Notes under the pieces: model-generated
Seen by the model: the letters and a program-made list of their open reading frames with translations, nothing else
Databases searched by the model: none
What the model was told of the DNA's origin: nothing
Program-made: the position numbers and the translations under genes
Shown: one piece after another, positions 1 to 14,057 of the stretch
How the letters are laid out: each line of letters begins with the position of its first letter
Numbering within the stretch: the first letter of the stretch is position 1
Source of the DNA: Sinotaia quadrata
Taxonomy: Eukaryota > Mollusca > Gastropoda > Architaenioglossa > Viviparidae
Assembly (NCBI GenBank): GCA_028829895.1
Contig: CM054178.1
Coordinates: forward strand, 104,319,558 to 104,383,557
Length of the DNA: 64,000 nucleotides
Reading direction: 5' to 3'

Positions 1-640
1 GCACACTTGCAGCATGTCCTCAAAATATTGAGCAAAAATAAATGTACAAGTGGAGACCTCAGTGAACAGGGGTATGTTGTCCTTAAGTGATTTTATCTTT
101 TATCTCCTTTGAGGAGTCAATATGACCCCTTCAAGCTTGGTTTGTACAAGTTAATTATACACACAATATTTTAATACAAATAAATGTACAAGTGGAGACC
201 TCTGTGAACAGGGATATGTTGTCCTAGAGTGATTTCATCTTTTATCTCCCTTGAGGAGTCAATATGATCTCTTCAAGCTTTGTTTGTATAAGTTAATTAT
301 ATATACAATATTATAAACACCTGGTTTTATGATGGTAACTGTTTTTCTCTTTCTTGGGGTGTTAATGTAACCCACTAGCCTTGGCTTGTCCACATGTGAT
401 AAAATGGAAACTCCTTATACACTTCTGGTTGTAAGATGGAAAGTGATTTTATCTCTCTTGGCTTGTATATGTGTGGTAGTATGAAAATTTATACACTTCT
501 GGTTGTAAGATGGAAAGTGTTTTTACCTCTCTTGGGGTGATAATTTATCCTTGGTTGTATATCTATGATAGTATGAAAACTCCTTATATTATACATTTCT
601 GGTTGTAAGATAGAAGACGGTGCTGAGTATGATAGGATAA
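1..640. repeat. Composite degenerate tandem repeats
   Basis: Two copies of a unit with a 142-bp offset start near 41 and 183. They share AATGTACAAGTGGAGACCTC and the following GTGAACAGGG. From about 370 to 620 there are three degenerate copies of another unit containing ACTTCTGGTTGTAAGATGGA. No coding sequence is seen; this is intron of the + strand gene. Confidence 0.75.
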
Positions 641-962
641 ATAACTCATTTTTTGTATGGCTTTCATGATAGTACATCGTTTAAAGTTCTGTTATTCCTA
701 CTTTTCTTTTAGATGTAGACAAACATTGAACTCACCTAAATTGCAGTCTTAATGTACTTTACTATCAGAATAGTTCCATCCCCTATTTTAGCGCATCAAA
801 TTATTTCCTTTGAAATTTCATTAGCACAAGCTTCAATCTTTATTGCAAATGCAAAATTGTAAAAATTACAAAATATGTTATCTAATTTACAACCAGAAAT
901 TATCTAACAAGTTTGGGTAGTGGCTTACATTCTTTTAATCTTTTTTTTTTTTCACCTGGCAG

Positions 963-1223
963 GCAACAATCTAAGCAAGCCTTTTTGGAGACTGATGTAT
1001 CTCATGCTAAAATGCTGCCAACAATGCAGGTTAGCCAGCCTACTCCTTCGACCTACCAGTCCCAGAGTTCAGAGCTGCGCATCCAGGAATTTCGAGCTAA
1101 CTCTCTAGGACAGTCAAGTGCCACAGAAACACTTGCTCCTGCTCAAGTGCCAATGATAGGGGCAGAGTCAGACACAGTTCCAGAACAGGCTAATAAAGAG
1201 TCTTGTGTTGCTGCTGCCCAAAG
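963..1223 (+). CDS. Exon a of the unidentified + strand gene
   Basis: A long T tract followed by CACCTGGCAG is the acceptor, and AAG|GTAAAA is the donor. The exon carries 86 whole codons in mid-gene, rich in Ser, Gln, Thr and Pro (for example PTPSTYQSQSSE), so it is probably disordered. It ends in phase 2 and completes a Ser codon with the next exon. Confidence 0.85.
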
Positions 1224-4152
1224 GTAAAATTTAAAAGGGATTAATGAGACAGAATTAATTTTTCAGTTTTGCTTTATGAAAGTTCAAAATGAGAAACAAA
1301 AGTCTGGATTTTACTTACTTTTACAAACAGGACCTTTAACACTTAAGCACTTAATAGCAGATCATAAGGCCAGTCGAGATGACTATTCTAAAAGTGTATG
1401 CCAGACCAAAGAGGTCTTTCAAATTCATTAAACCAGAATGGGTTACAAGGGAAAGACAACCGATAACATATCATTTTCATTAGTTTTGCATACAGCTTGT
1501 AATAAAGTATTCTAGGTCTCGTTCCCTTTAACTAGCCTTCAATCTTCTAGCATTGCCTTGCTTTGATTCATCTGTAATATTTGTGCGATTACTTGTTACT
1601 GTTTGTTTAGTAGATTTTACATGAACAGTGACTTCTGGAATATTGCCTTCTCAGAAATTAAGAATTGAGAAAGTTATGGGAAAATTATTAATGGATTCAT
1701 TCTCTTATGTATGTGGTCAAAAGAAGTGATAATGGTTGCTGGAAAAAACTAAACTATATGGTGATGATCATACCACATCTCCCACTTTAGAGATGTCATA
1801 CCACATCTCCCCACTTTAGTGAAGTCATACCACATCTCCACACTTTAGAGATGTCATACTACATCTCCCCACTTTAGTGATGTCATACCACATCTCCCCA
1901 CTTTAGTGATGTCATACCACATCTCCCCACTTTAGTGATGTCATACCACATCTCCCCACTTTAGAGATGTCATACCAGATCTCCCCACTTTAGAGATGTC
2001 ATACCACATCACCCACTTTAGTGATGTCATACCACATCTCCCCACTTTAGAGATGTCATACCACATCTCCCCACTTTAGTGAACTGAACTATATCATGAT
2101 GACCATACCACATCTCTCCACTTTAGTGAATTGAACTCAAATGCTCTTGGTCTTTCATTTTTGCATCAGTGAATTAGAATTGCTATCAATTTTTTGTTTT
2201 GTTTTTATTTATTTAAGCAGAAATAATTAGATTTCAAATGTTTTCTTAAGTGAACACATTCATAAGTTTTGTGTTGTTTGGAAATAGATACAATGCAAAT
2301 ACTGTTGTGCATGATCCATAGTATTAAAAAAACAAACTATGCTGTTCCTTGTGCTTCTTATTGCTGGATGCTACATACAACTGGAATCAGTTAATTCTTT
2401 TACGGTAGGGAAAACATGTGTAATTTTCTTAGTTTATTCTTTAAAATTCTGCTGTTTTAGTATTGTGCAATTTTTCTTTTTCACAAGGGGATGTTTATTT
2501 GGGTAGATGCATTTCTTTTCTTATTAAATAATTTATTAATGTATACACTGTCATACCTTAAGCATTTTAATAATATTTGCATACATTTGTTTTCTGGAAA
2601 TTTATGTATACATCATGCCACTTCATTAGCTTCAGAATTATACACCATAAATACCAGACACTTTAAATCTATGCGTATTGTATATAGTGAAATGGCTTCA
2701 CACGAGGAAATATAAGTGTTAAATTTGCAGTAAACACATCTTACTAACACATATACAGAAAGATATAATACTCATTTTCTAGCAATTCACCATCATCATT
2801 TTGATGTCAGTGTATTGGATGGAAAATTATTCACCACTAATGTAAATAACCCTAAAACTCTCTTTGAATAAATGGAGAATGGCTCTGCAGGATGACACAT
2901 ACACAGTATAAATACACTGCCATAAACATTAACATGAAACATATGATTTTAATATATGCAGAAATGACAGATTGTTTTCTGACGGTTTACTTAAGCATCA
3001 TTTTGCCATCACTTCACTAGATCCAATGTTATAAACACCAGTCCTACTAAAACTAACTGTGCTGTTCAAAAACTGGCACCACAGGAGGTAATATATGTTC
3101 TCAATTGGATGTCACACTCAAGGGCTTATTATCATGCTATGATCTTCAAAAAAACTTTTTTTTAATTTTATGTAAAAATTGTGGCCTTTTTATTGCTAAT
3201 ATGATTTATGTAAATGTCAAATTTCATTGAATATTTCTTTACGAAAAATTGCAGTATAATTTTTCTTTGTGTCAACTTGTATAATTAATAAGAATCATTT
3301 TGTTATCAGTATTTTTTTTAAATCAGTCATTATATAATTTTTTTATATATGATGTAGTTTTAAATATACTAATTATGTCTGAATAAATAAAAGAGAAATT
3401 TTAATATGCAAATAAGAAAATCACACTTCTTTCTTCAAATGTGTTGTTCAGAATGTATCTGTAGTTATTTTTCTTATTCTTTTTTTTAATGCATACTTAT
3501 CTGACATAGACTATTGCATATTCTGTATGAAAATGGTAGGGGAGTATTTTCATTTATTGATGTATTATTTTCTGACAAATGCTTTTAGTCGATTGCATGA
3601 ATTCATTAGCTAAATGAATATTTGTATTTCTAAATTTTGAAAAATTAAATTTAGCTGTTACATTTTCTTGTATATAATGTTTTATCTTTTTTATCAGGGG
3701 GAGGGGGTTGCTGGGCTAGCATATTTATTATAAAGTAACAAGTGAACTTAACTCTTTTTGTGCAATCAGTGAAAAACCAAAGCAACGCTGGAAACGCCAC
3801 AGCACTATGAAGCGGCGAACCATAGCCCCAAATACAAAGATGATTACAGGCAGAGGTCAGATCAAAGGGAATAATGCCACTGACAGTGATGTCGAACATA
3901 GCAAACCAAACAGACGCAAACGTCGCATCCGACGTAGGGCCATTAATGTATCAGAGACCATTGTTGCTTCCTTAGAACTCCCCTCTGTGGAAAAGACAGG
4001 CATTGAGGGAGTGGGGCAAGGTATTTGTAATGCATTGATGAAAGGGGTACAACCCTCTTGCAGCTCACACTTTGTTGTATCATTAATTACGAGTCATCAG
4101 CAGGGGATTCTAACTTAGGCAGAGTGATTTTTTTTTATCTCTGTTCCAACGA

Positions 4153-4196
<44 letters not shown>

Positions 4197-7100
4197 AAGA
4201 AAGATAGAAAGAAAGAAATACTGAAGTAATTATATTTAAATGATAATTGTTTTTAATTGATTGTCCCAGGTATTAGATATACAGGTACTTTTTGAAGAAT
4301 CGCACCAAAGACATTTAATGATGTTTCTAAAGTCTTGCTCATAAATTAAATCTCAAGATGTGTTGTAATGACTGAATTGGTATTCTTTTTAAAATTCTTA
4401 TTATATGAGTATGGTGCTACACATAAACTGTAATGTAGTAAGTTACTTGTTCCCTCTGCTTATGACTTGTGCAAGATACATAGTGCACAGCTGCAAGTTT
4501 TGTTTTATAGAAATTTAATTTCAATACCTAACTTTTCTTCTGTTTGCTGTTGCATCCAAGAATTCCAATTAACATTTTCTTCCAAAACAGTTTTGGCAAA
4601 CCAGAGAACATGACACTAAGTTGGGTTTCTTGCTAGTTTGGTAGGCTGTACCACATTTAGTTTCAATGCTTGTAGTTTTCACTCTGTTTTCTGCATTGCA
4701 TCAGGTCATCTGATCTGTCCAAGCTGTCCAATTAAATCAGCACACCATAATGTAAAAAATAATAAATTATTTAATCAAACTGTTTGAAAGGTAAATGTTA
4801 GTCTGAACTTAAGATTAAAGCTTCCTGTTCTATAAAATCCACAAGTAATATAACTTATAAAGAACTAAGCAGCAACTCACAGCTGAATTTGTTTTTCTAC
4901 ACACACACAATCACCAATAAAAAAGAATAAAGAAAAAATGCTTGAATTCTGCAGAATTATATAACAATCACACTGAACACATGTCCACTTTTTCACAGAC
5001 CAAGATGTGTTGACTGTAATGTAGACCAAGATATGTTTACTATTGTATAGACCAGTTTGTATTCATCATTATACAGACCAAGATGTGTTCATTAAAATGC
5101 AGACCAAGATATGTTAATTGTTATACAAACCAAGATAGTGAGAATGAAATAAACATTTACTGCAATTGGGCAGTTTAGACAGACAACATTTCAGAATCAG
5201 CCATGCTTGTACAGCAAATTTGCATTGAAATTGCATATGAAGAATTATCTTGTGTGTGTTGTGTGTGCACGCATATATTGTTTTATTTTATTTTTTATTG
5301 CTGTTGTTGTTGCTTGTATTGATTTTTTCCTTTTAGTTCTTTTGAGAGTGTTTTTATTTTTAATTACACTATTAATATAATTTAAAATATTTTTTCATCT
5401 CAGAAATAAATTATGTAATTATTTGTTAAACTTGAAATGTTCAATCAGATCTTTAAATTAAAATAGGTTTAACATTTATTTCAACTTTCTTTGCTCTCAT
5501 TCTTGAAAGGTTTTGAAATTTTAATTTACATTTATGTTTCTTGTAATAAAACAAAAAAAACTAGTCTCTTCTATAAATATAGTCTGTAAAAGAAGCAAAC
5601 AAAATCTGTGTTTTTTGCCATGGAATTTACATCACCCCTTAGGCAGCAGGAATCCCTGGGATATCCATGTTATGTTCATCCAAGAATCAAGATTTTGATG
5701 ATAGCCATGTAATGTTCATCCAAGAACCAAGATTTTGATGATGGCCATGTAATGTTCATCCAAGAACCAAGATTTTGATGATGGCCATGTAATGTTCATC
5801 CAAGAACCAAGGTTTTGATGATGATATCCTGACTTTCCCTTGTCAATAACCATGCACCTGACCACCACTAGTTTGCTGTCATCAGTTTGGTGGAGGACAT
5901 GACACAAGTAGAAATTCTTTATTATAGACTGCAGACAATTGACCATTCTGGTAGAAAACAGGAATAAATTAACTGTTTCATTACAGAGGATCACCATTAA
6001 GTGGACATTTTGCTGCAACATACTATTTCCTATGTGGTCCAAACTTGTTGATCATTTGTTTTCCAAGCCTAGCAGATTTTTTTTTACAATCATGTCAATT
6101 ACCAGTGGACAAACTGACTAAATTGCTCTCTAACTTCTCTTGAAATTCACTCATTTTTTTCCATAGATCCTCCCTGTGGTTCATAAAATCTGTTTTATGC
6201 TAAATTGTCCTGATAAGGCACAGTCTGTCAAGTTATATTCCTAGTTGAGCTTATCCTCTTGTCTCATAAATCAAACAATAGGCAGGTCATACTAATCTGG
6301 TATTTGGCACAAAAGAAGAACTTTACTGAATTCAACCCTCTTTTCTTTGGATTCAAGAAAATGTAGCTGCCTCCCCATGGGGCACTAACATAATGTTGCT
6401 GTGAAAGCAGAGGTGGTGAATGGGTTTCATGTTAAGAATTAACCCTCTTAACACAATGGTCATCCAAAGACAACTTTAGTCAAGACAGAGAACCATACCC
6501 TCTTTTGCATTCCAAAGGAACGTATGGTCTCATTGAAGGAATAGCATTTGGAGAGTGGCTGCCACAGCAAGTCTGCAGACAGGACAGTCCCTCTTATTTG
6601 GGATGGACCCTTCTTTTACCAGTGTTGCAATCGATATGCCTCTGTTGGTGTAGAAGTGTTTGCTACAAGATAAAATGCTCACTTACTGGTATGTGTATGT
6701 TACCATTTCCAGATTTTACCTCGTTCATAGTAGACCTTTCGTTAATCAGCTGGAAAGCATACTTGCATGTATATTCCTCTGCAGCTGTACTGATAAAGCA
6801 AGTTCCTTATCAAGCTGAAATAATGAAAACTCCCATTCAGATCAGACTTGTCTATATTGTGGCCTACCCACATCCAGGAATGCTGACTTTACAGCATTGT
6901 CAAGGAAATTGTTAAATAATTTAGCTGTATGTAAAAAACTAAATGTTAAAATCAGTGTTAGCCAACTTCTTTGTTTGACAGTTTAAAGTTAAAGGTTTTA
7001 AGACTTGTACCTGCTGATACTTTCAGACATTTAATAGACACAGCACACCCTCATAGATTTATCAGATATGTTGACTAAAATGGAAAGAGAAGGCTTAGGT

Positions 7101-10100
7101 CTATGTCACTTTTCTCTGTCTGTGATTCATGAATCTGGAACCCTCAGCACAACATATATATAGAATTGTATTTACAATGATACATAAGTGTATATGGTTA
7201 ATGTACCATTCTTTTTGTACACTCTTGCACATTTTCATGCAAATCCTCTCTCATCTGCTTGTTACTCAGTTACTTTTATATGAGTTACAACCAGAATTAT
7301 GTACATATGATAGCATTTTCTTGCATGTCAACACTTAAATGTGTTAATTAATTTGATTGGTTATCTGCTAACAGAATAATTAACACCTTGTGGGCCCTAT
7401 CTCTGGTAGCCAGTTACACCCTATGTCTCTCACTCCATTTTGACTTTAATTGGCTAAAGGAATAATTAACACTTTGGTGGCACCTTCTTTAGTAGCTAGT
7501 TTGACAGTCACCCTGTGTTGCATGATGGAAAGTGTTGATCATACTCCAGTGCACAGACCTTGTTCTGCTGCCTACTCAATAGACGCAAGCTTGTCAGATC
7601 ACTCATTTTCATTCATCCTTCACCTACTCTGACTTGTCTTACCCAGCTTGCCTTTTCCTTATCCATTCTGTGTTCAGTTTTACTTAGACATTCATATTTT
7701 TCAGCTAAGGAATTATCAATACATGCAAAATAATAATTTGGTTTACTGTTAGGGGTAGGCTTCTTGTTCACTACAGATTTTTTGTGCAGTTTAATGTGGG
7801 TTTGTTTGTTTTTAACTGAACATGATTTCACTCATTTATGATATGATAATAAAATGGTTGGCAATCCCTTATTAATAAAAATAAATTATAATAGAGTTGT
7901 TGGCAATTCCATTACCTTAAATTTTCAGTCATATTATAGACTCATTTGTTTGTCAGATTGAGGGCAAATCAGAAATTTGGAAAGCATTGGTTTTGAAAAA
8001 TGTAAAGAGATGTTAAAATAATACATAAAGGAACTGATTTACCTTACTTTGAGATTGAAACTAAATGGTAAACTTTGGAAGTGACTGTCCTGTGATTAAA
8101 GTGAAAAATGTTGCCACGGTATCCTGCTGGCTGCCTGCACATCTTCACTGAGAAACTGTTTATACACACCTTTGTAAAACACTTTGAACAGTAGGATACA
8201 GTATTATCAATCTCATAGAATGTATAATAAGCATGTTTAATTTCATGCTACAATTATCAGTGCTCTGAGTTTATTATGTGTTTGGAGTAGCCTCATGATG
8301 AATACTCTTGAAAGATTTTTAATATCTTAATTCATTTTTCAAGATGCTTTAATTTTTTGTTGTTGTTGTTTGCTCCTCTTGTTTTAGAATGACTTAATAA
8401 TATTTCATATTTGTGCCAAAGTTAAAATTATCATATTTAGTTTAAAATATAAACTTTTCCCTCCTGAATCTCTAATTTACAATGAGACTTCATTTTTATA
8501 AATGTTTTATTAAAAGTATTTTGTATTATGTATTCTTTAATAAACACTAAATTTGTGTTGTATGTGAAAAATTATCACTATAACATCCTAAGCTGTTTTA
8601 TCACTAGATTCAATTGTCTTTGTAAAAAATTAGCCCCAGGCACCATTCATTAATGTAGTTTATAGTTCAGGGTCTCGACTCTGATCATCATCATCATCAT
8701 GTCAATTTCTATGCTTTGCCTGAAATTTCTTTATCTCCTTCATCCTACATGCTAAGTGATGCAAGCTGTGAAGACAATCTGTAATTTTTTATATATAGCT
8801 GTTACACTTGTAAAAGCATGAAAAGACAAACAGTTGGTATGTGTGTGTTGGGGTGGGGTGGGGTAAGGTTGAAGGTGCCATCTCATAGCAGTTGACAATT
8901 GACTTATTTCTTTATAGAGATTGTAGACAATGAAGAAACAACAGAAGAGATCTCTAGATGCTTTTATTTTTAAGCCAGCAGATAAGCAACTCTTTACTCA
9001 CTTACTGCAGAATCTTGGTCATTATGTCTGCCATAAAATGCCCAGGACATTGTCTAGCACCACTGATAAGAAAATTTATTTGCATTGATTTTTGTTGTAA
9101 TTATATTTGTTCATATTAAATGTATATCTACTCACTATAAATTCATAATATGCTGTACAGTCTTTCTTTACTATTTGTTGTTTGGAATTTAAAAAATATA
9201 TATATATATTATTGTAATTCTTCTGTAATATTTTTTCACCTTTGATTAATAGAATTGATAATTAATTACTACTTTTAAGCTAATGGAAATTCCTAGTCAT
9301 TTAATATTTTATCTAGCAAGCAGTGATGCTATCTTTATGTAAAACAAGGAAGTAGTTCATTTATAGTTGTTTACCTGTACAAAATGTACAGGATGAATTA
9401 TACTCACTGTTGTGGTAAATGTTGCCAAAATGAACACTAAGTATGATATAATGTGTTAATTAACAAGGATATATATGTCTAGAAGGTGTAATTAACAAGC
9501 ATATGTATATCTAAAAGGTATTTGCATATGTAGAACTAAAAGCAAGTGATGATATTGTTCACAAACTTAAAGAAATTGCAAGTTTCCTTTTAATATCTGT
9601 TTAAGAGATAATGCAGTATTATTTTTATTAGTAGTAGTAGTAGTAGTATTTTGCAGTATTATTCCATCTTTTTAATAATTTTGTGGTTATAGTACAGAAT
9701 TACAAATCATTTCTTTAATATCATGAAGTATTTTTTTCATTTTTAATACTCAAAATATCAAAATTGACATAATACTCAGTTAAAGTAAGAAACTCTGAAA
9801 AAATATTGAAGTACATGTAATGAATTTGCAACCTAGTGAAAGATACATAATTTGCACAGATTTGTACAATAGATTAGTTATTAGATTTGTACAGAAGATT
9901 GATTACTAGATTTGTACAAATCTATAAAAAATTATACAAGAGAACAGTTTTTAAATTATGGAGAGATAAATTATCATAATAAATCATTTAAAAATAAAAA
10001 CTGGATTGATTATGTACAGCCAAAACTTTTAATTTACTGACATAAATTAATGTCTGCTTTGAAGAAATCATTAGAATAAATGAATGTATTTTACTACTTA

Positions 10101-11013
10101 ATTTGTAGTCAAACTGTTGTTTAAAATTCACATAATGATGCAGATATTAATTTTTTAGTATAGGCATTTTGTAAAACCTTTTTAGTACAGGCATTAGTTT
10201 TCTACACTTACTTGAGATCAGGAGGCAAAAACTAATTACAAATTTTATTTTTAAGTATTCTTAAATAGTAAATATGTTACTTTTTAATGATAAGAATAAT
10301 ACAAATGCACAAGTAACATATTAACAAATAATAAGCTAATAAAAATAATCACTGTTGAATTAATCATAGATTAAAAGAAACAAGTACACCTGTATATGAC
10401 TACAGTATTGAAATGCAAAAATTGGTGCTTGCAATGAAAATCAGGGGTGAATATTGTACCTGGGTGCGGTTGATTGAAGTTATATTTTTAACTCTAGTGT
10501 AATTGTTGATTTTGAAATTATTAATGGAAGCTAAATATAGAAATACTTGTGTGCTGCCTTATGCTAGCTGATGTAGAGTGTCCTTTTTATGACTTTTCTA
10601 CATGTGCACTTTGATGTTATGTTGATGTAGATGTGCATAGTCAAAAAGACTAAACTGCTTTGCTTTTGGTGTGAATAATTTATTAAGTTGTCAGAGTTGC
10701 CTAACTTAGTGGTTTCTGTAAAATTTATGCATTAAAACAATAATTCTCTTGCCTCACTCTTTTCAACAAGATGACACTTGTGTCTATGGGTTGCTTGTAA
10801 CATTTGTGTGCTGATGGTTGAAATCTCACAGTTGATAGTGAGTTGTAACTTAAAATGCATGCCATGCTTATCACTTTATATTTAAGGTAAATTGTCAGCA
10901 GTTCAAATCATTGCTACAAAACTATAATTTCATTTTGATGATCACACAAGTTATACAATAATAGAAACTTAAATTTTTAAAACATACAGAATCAAATTTA
11001 GGAAATAGTTTAA

Positions 11014-11050
<37 letters not shown>

Positions 11051-14006
11051 AAATATGTATGCATTTGAAGGAGTGAACATACTCATTGAGATTTAATAAA
11101 TGGTATAATGCTGTTATTAATGGTAAGTCAAAAATGGTAATCTTGGTTTTGGCATTTGCTTGATTTACTGAAACATATTCTATTCAAATGTTCAGGGTCG
11201 ACTGAATTTAAAATTTTCTGTAAACTTATTTCTGGATTTTGCTAAAGGCATTTAAAATTCTAAGATTATTCCTGGTAAGTCTATACAAAAGAAATTAATT
11301 TGCTTGCAAGTGGCAATAAATACTCATGTCATTCATTTGTGAAAAGCAATGTGAAGATGAGTCAAGGTCACTTATAAGCTAAATTTACAGCGTTGTTTGA
11401 TTTATTTAGTTTAGTGAATTTCATTGGATATTTCATTATAAATGAATTTAAACAATGCATTTCTGCAAGATTTTTCGTTTTAGGAATTGTACACACAATC
11501 TTATAAACCCTTACAGTAGTTAGATGCAATGAAAACACTAAGGACCAAAGTAACATTCTTCAAATTTCAATATGGAAAGTTTGTCCACTGATAAATGCAT
11601 ACACTAGAGACTTGCACTGTGATATATCTTCTTAACTCATGACAAACACAAAATAACTCACGATTTTAACTTGGTTCAAAGAAATTATCCATTCTTCCTT
11701 GTCAGTATTTTCTAGCTGCCATCCTGTGTGGTTTCTGTAGAATGATGGTAATCATGTGTACCGTTGAATCTGAGGTTTAGGGTTTAACTTTAAACATAAA
11801 ATATTATTTCTACAAGTTATTAATCTTTGCCAGGATAATTGAAAGAATTAAATTTGTTCTATAACTGGATCTTTTAAACATATGTGAATAACCTAGATTT
11901 ATGATGGATTTTAATGCTCATCACATGGCATTATTTTGCAGGAAAGGTAATGAATTTATGCCAGAATAAATGCTTTTAAAAATATATATTTTTTTTATAA
12001 AATAAGTTTTGCCTAAATCCTTACAAAATGTTTAAAACATTAGGAGCCACTAACTCATGCCATCATCCAAGCCTTAGTGTTGAATCAGGGGATCATATGG
12101 TAACCCACAGGAATTAAACTCTTGAATTCTTGAATCAGAATGTTGACCCTATCTCATCAATACTTTATTTGTAAGAACTTACAGATAAAATTAACAGAAA
12201 AGCTATAAGGGCTTTATGACACAGATACCTGGTAAGTATATGCATTCAAGAATAATTTACTTTATTAAAACAAGATAATGATTTTACTGTTTGACTCAAC
12301 AGAAGGAAAAAAAACAAAAAATAAATAATTGCAGTTTAAAAATAAATCATAAAATGTAAATGTAGTTAAAATTTTTCATTACATGGAGAATGTTTTAAAA
12401 GTTGTCTTTACCTATACTTAAAGGGTTTTACAGAAACACCCTAACCTAGTATCACTGACTTCATAAAAAGTTTTTTTTTAAGTTTTAAGTAGTAATTGCT
12501 GCTCTGAAATTACATTCATCTTATTGCATATAGTTAAAGGATGTGTTAAAGGTTTTATAAATGGTTATAGAATGTGCATTGAAGGTGATCTAAAATGAAA
12601 GATTGTTGATCATTATATATGAAATATATGAACAAAAATATGACTCGGATCATTCGTTTATGTGGGTTTTTTTTAATTGAAAATATATTTTTCTTAACTA
12701 AATTTGTTTCATTAAAATTTGCATATACAGATATCTCTAGTTGCCTACTGTTTTTTAAATATTTGACTGCTATTATTTTTAGTCACCAAAGAAAAAATGT
12801 CCCTTACATAAAAGTAATTTGATCTCATTTATATTAATCCATTTCTTCTTGATTTCTACAAGGAAGTTTATATTCATTTATATATGCTTATAATTAGTAT
12901 TTTAAAAACAAATGTCTGCTTAATAAAATAAAATTATTATTTCCAGTGGTTGAGAAAAACTATAAGTGTGAAATTGTACTCCAGCTTCATGTTGTGACCT
13001 ATAAAACAGACAAAATTAGATTTTAAAAAAAATTAACTTTAAAAATTTGCACTCACTTGACAACCAAGCAACAGTAATAGTGTTGTTTGGTTTTTTTAAA
13101 TTACACATACCATAGACACAGACACAGAAGGCAGTTTCTTATTCTGTTATATGGACAGCTAGTACACAGTTCAAGATTTAAAATTTGACCTCAGCATTGG
13201 CATAACACTTCACATCCATACTTTACCACTAAATAACATAAACTCTTTTAGCTTTCCATTATAAACAATTTCTTGGGCAAACTGTCTCTGAAGTCGCAAT
13301 GACTACAGTTTGAGCACTGCTGATTTAGTATTTATATTATTACAAAATACTAAATTTAATGTTCTGCTTGTAACAAAATTAGATTCAATCTTCATCTTGT
13401 AACAAAACATTTGATTGGCTTTAGGACTTCTGGGAAGAGCTGTAGAGAGTACACCTATGAGACTGACACCAAGGTAAATTTAGTAAATTTAGCATTTTTG
13501 TTTTTATTTATGCATACTTACATGCTTGCATACTTTTAGTCAGTGGCCTGTTTAAATATTTAATTTTAAAAAAGAGGGAAAATGGCTTTAGTATAAACCT
13601 GTAATGTTTATTTTATCTGAAACTTATAAATAAAATGTATTTCAACTGTTTATATAAATTTCTTTGATATGTACGATCAGGTTCTGATCTTTTATTTTAT
13701 CAAATAATGACAGTTTATAGATTATATTTTAAAATAAAATTATTATTTTGGACAGCCTTTTCCCATTTTTAAAAATAATGAATAGCAGAAAAATGTTAAT
13801 ATAGTTCTGATATATTATTCCATTTTAACTAATATAATTTAATTGATAACTTCCTATACAATTGTATATATTGGTTTGTTGATCTGCAGTATGCTTTGAA
13901 GTAAAATTTATTTTTAAATAGTTATAAAAATGACATAATTTTACTATACACATTTTAGTAGTATTCTATGTATAATGTATCAGCTATATCTTATAATTTG
14001 TGCACC

Positions 14007-14057
<51 letters not shown>

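Larger units (their letters stand above)
4021..13424. other. 9.4-kb intron with microsatellites and minisatellites
   Basis: This intron lies between exons b and c. It contains a GAAA microsatellite (4151-4218), a degenerate GACCAAGAT(A/G)TGTT array (5000-5140), a 40-bp repeat (5665-5825), a (TG)n run (11019-11046) and scattered AT-rich simple sequence. From 6350 to 6920 it is somewhat GC-richer, with a 136-codon + strand ORF starting at 6505, but the ORF resembles no family I know. The rest is featureless. Confidence 0.6.

Noticed and set aside
6505..6915. 136-codon + strand ORF
   Set aside because: It is the longest single ORF in the window, but no domain is seen, there are competing open frames, there is no splice context, and it lies within an intron. 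A decayed repeat is more likely.
12050..12170. tRNA-derived SINE suggested by GGTAACCCACAGGAATTAAA
   Set aside because: No intact A and B boxes at the right spacing and no second copy in the window.
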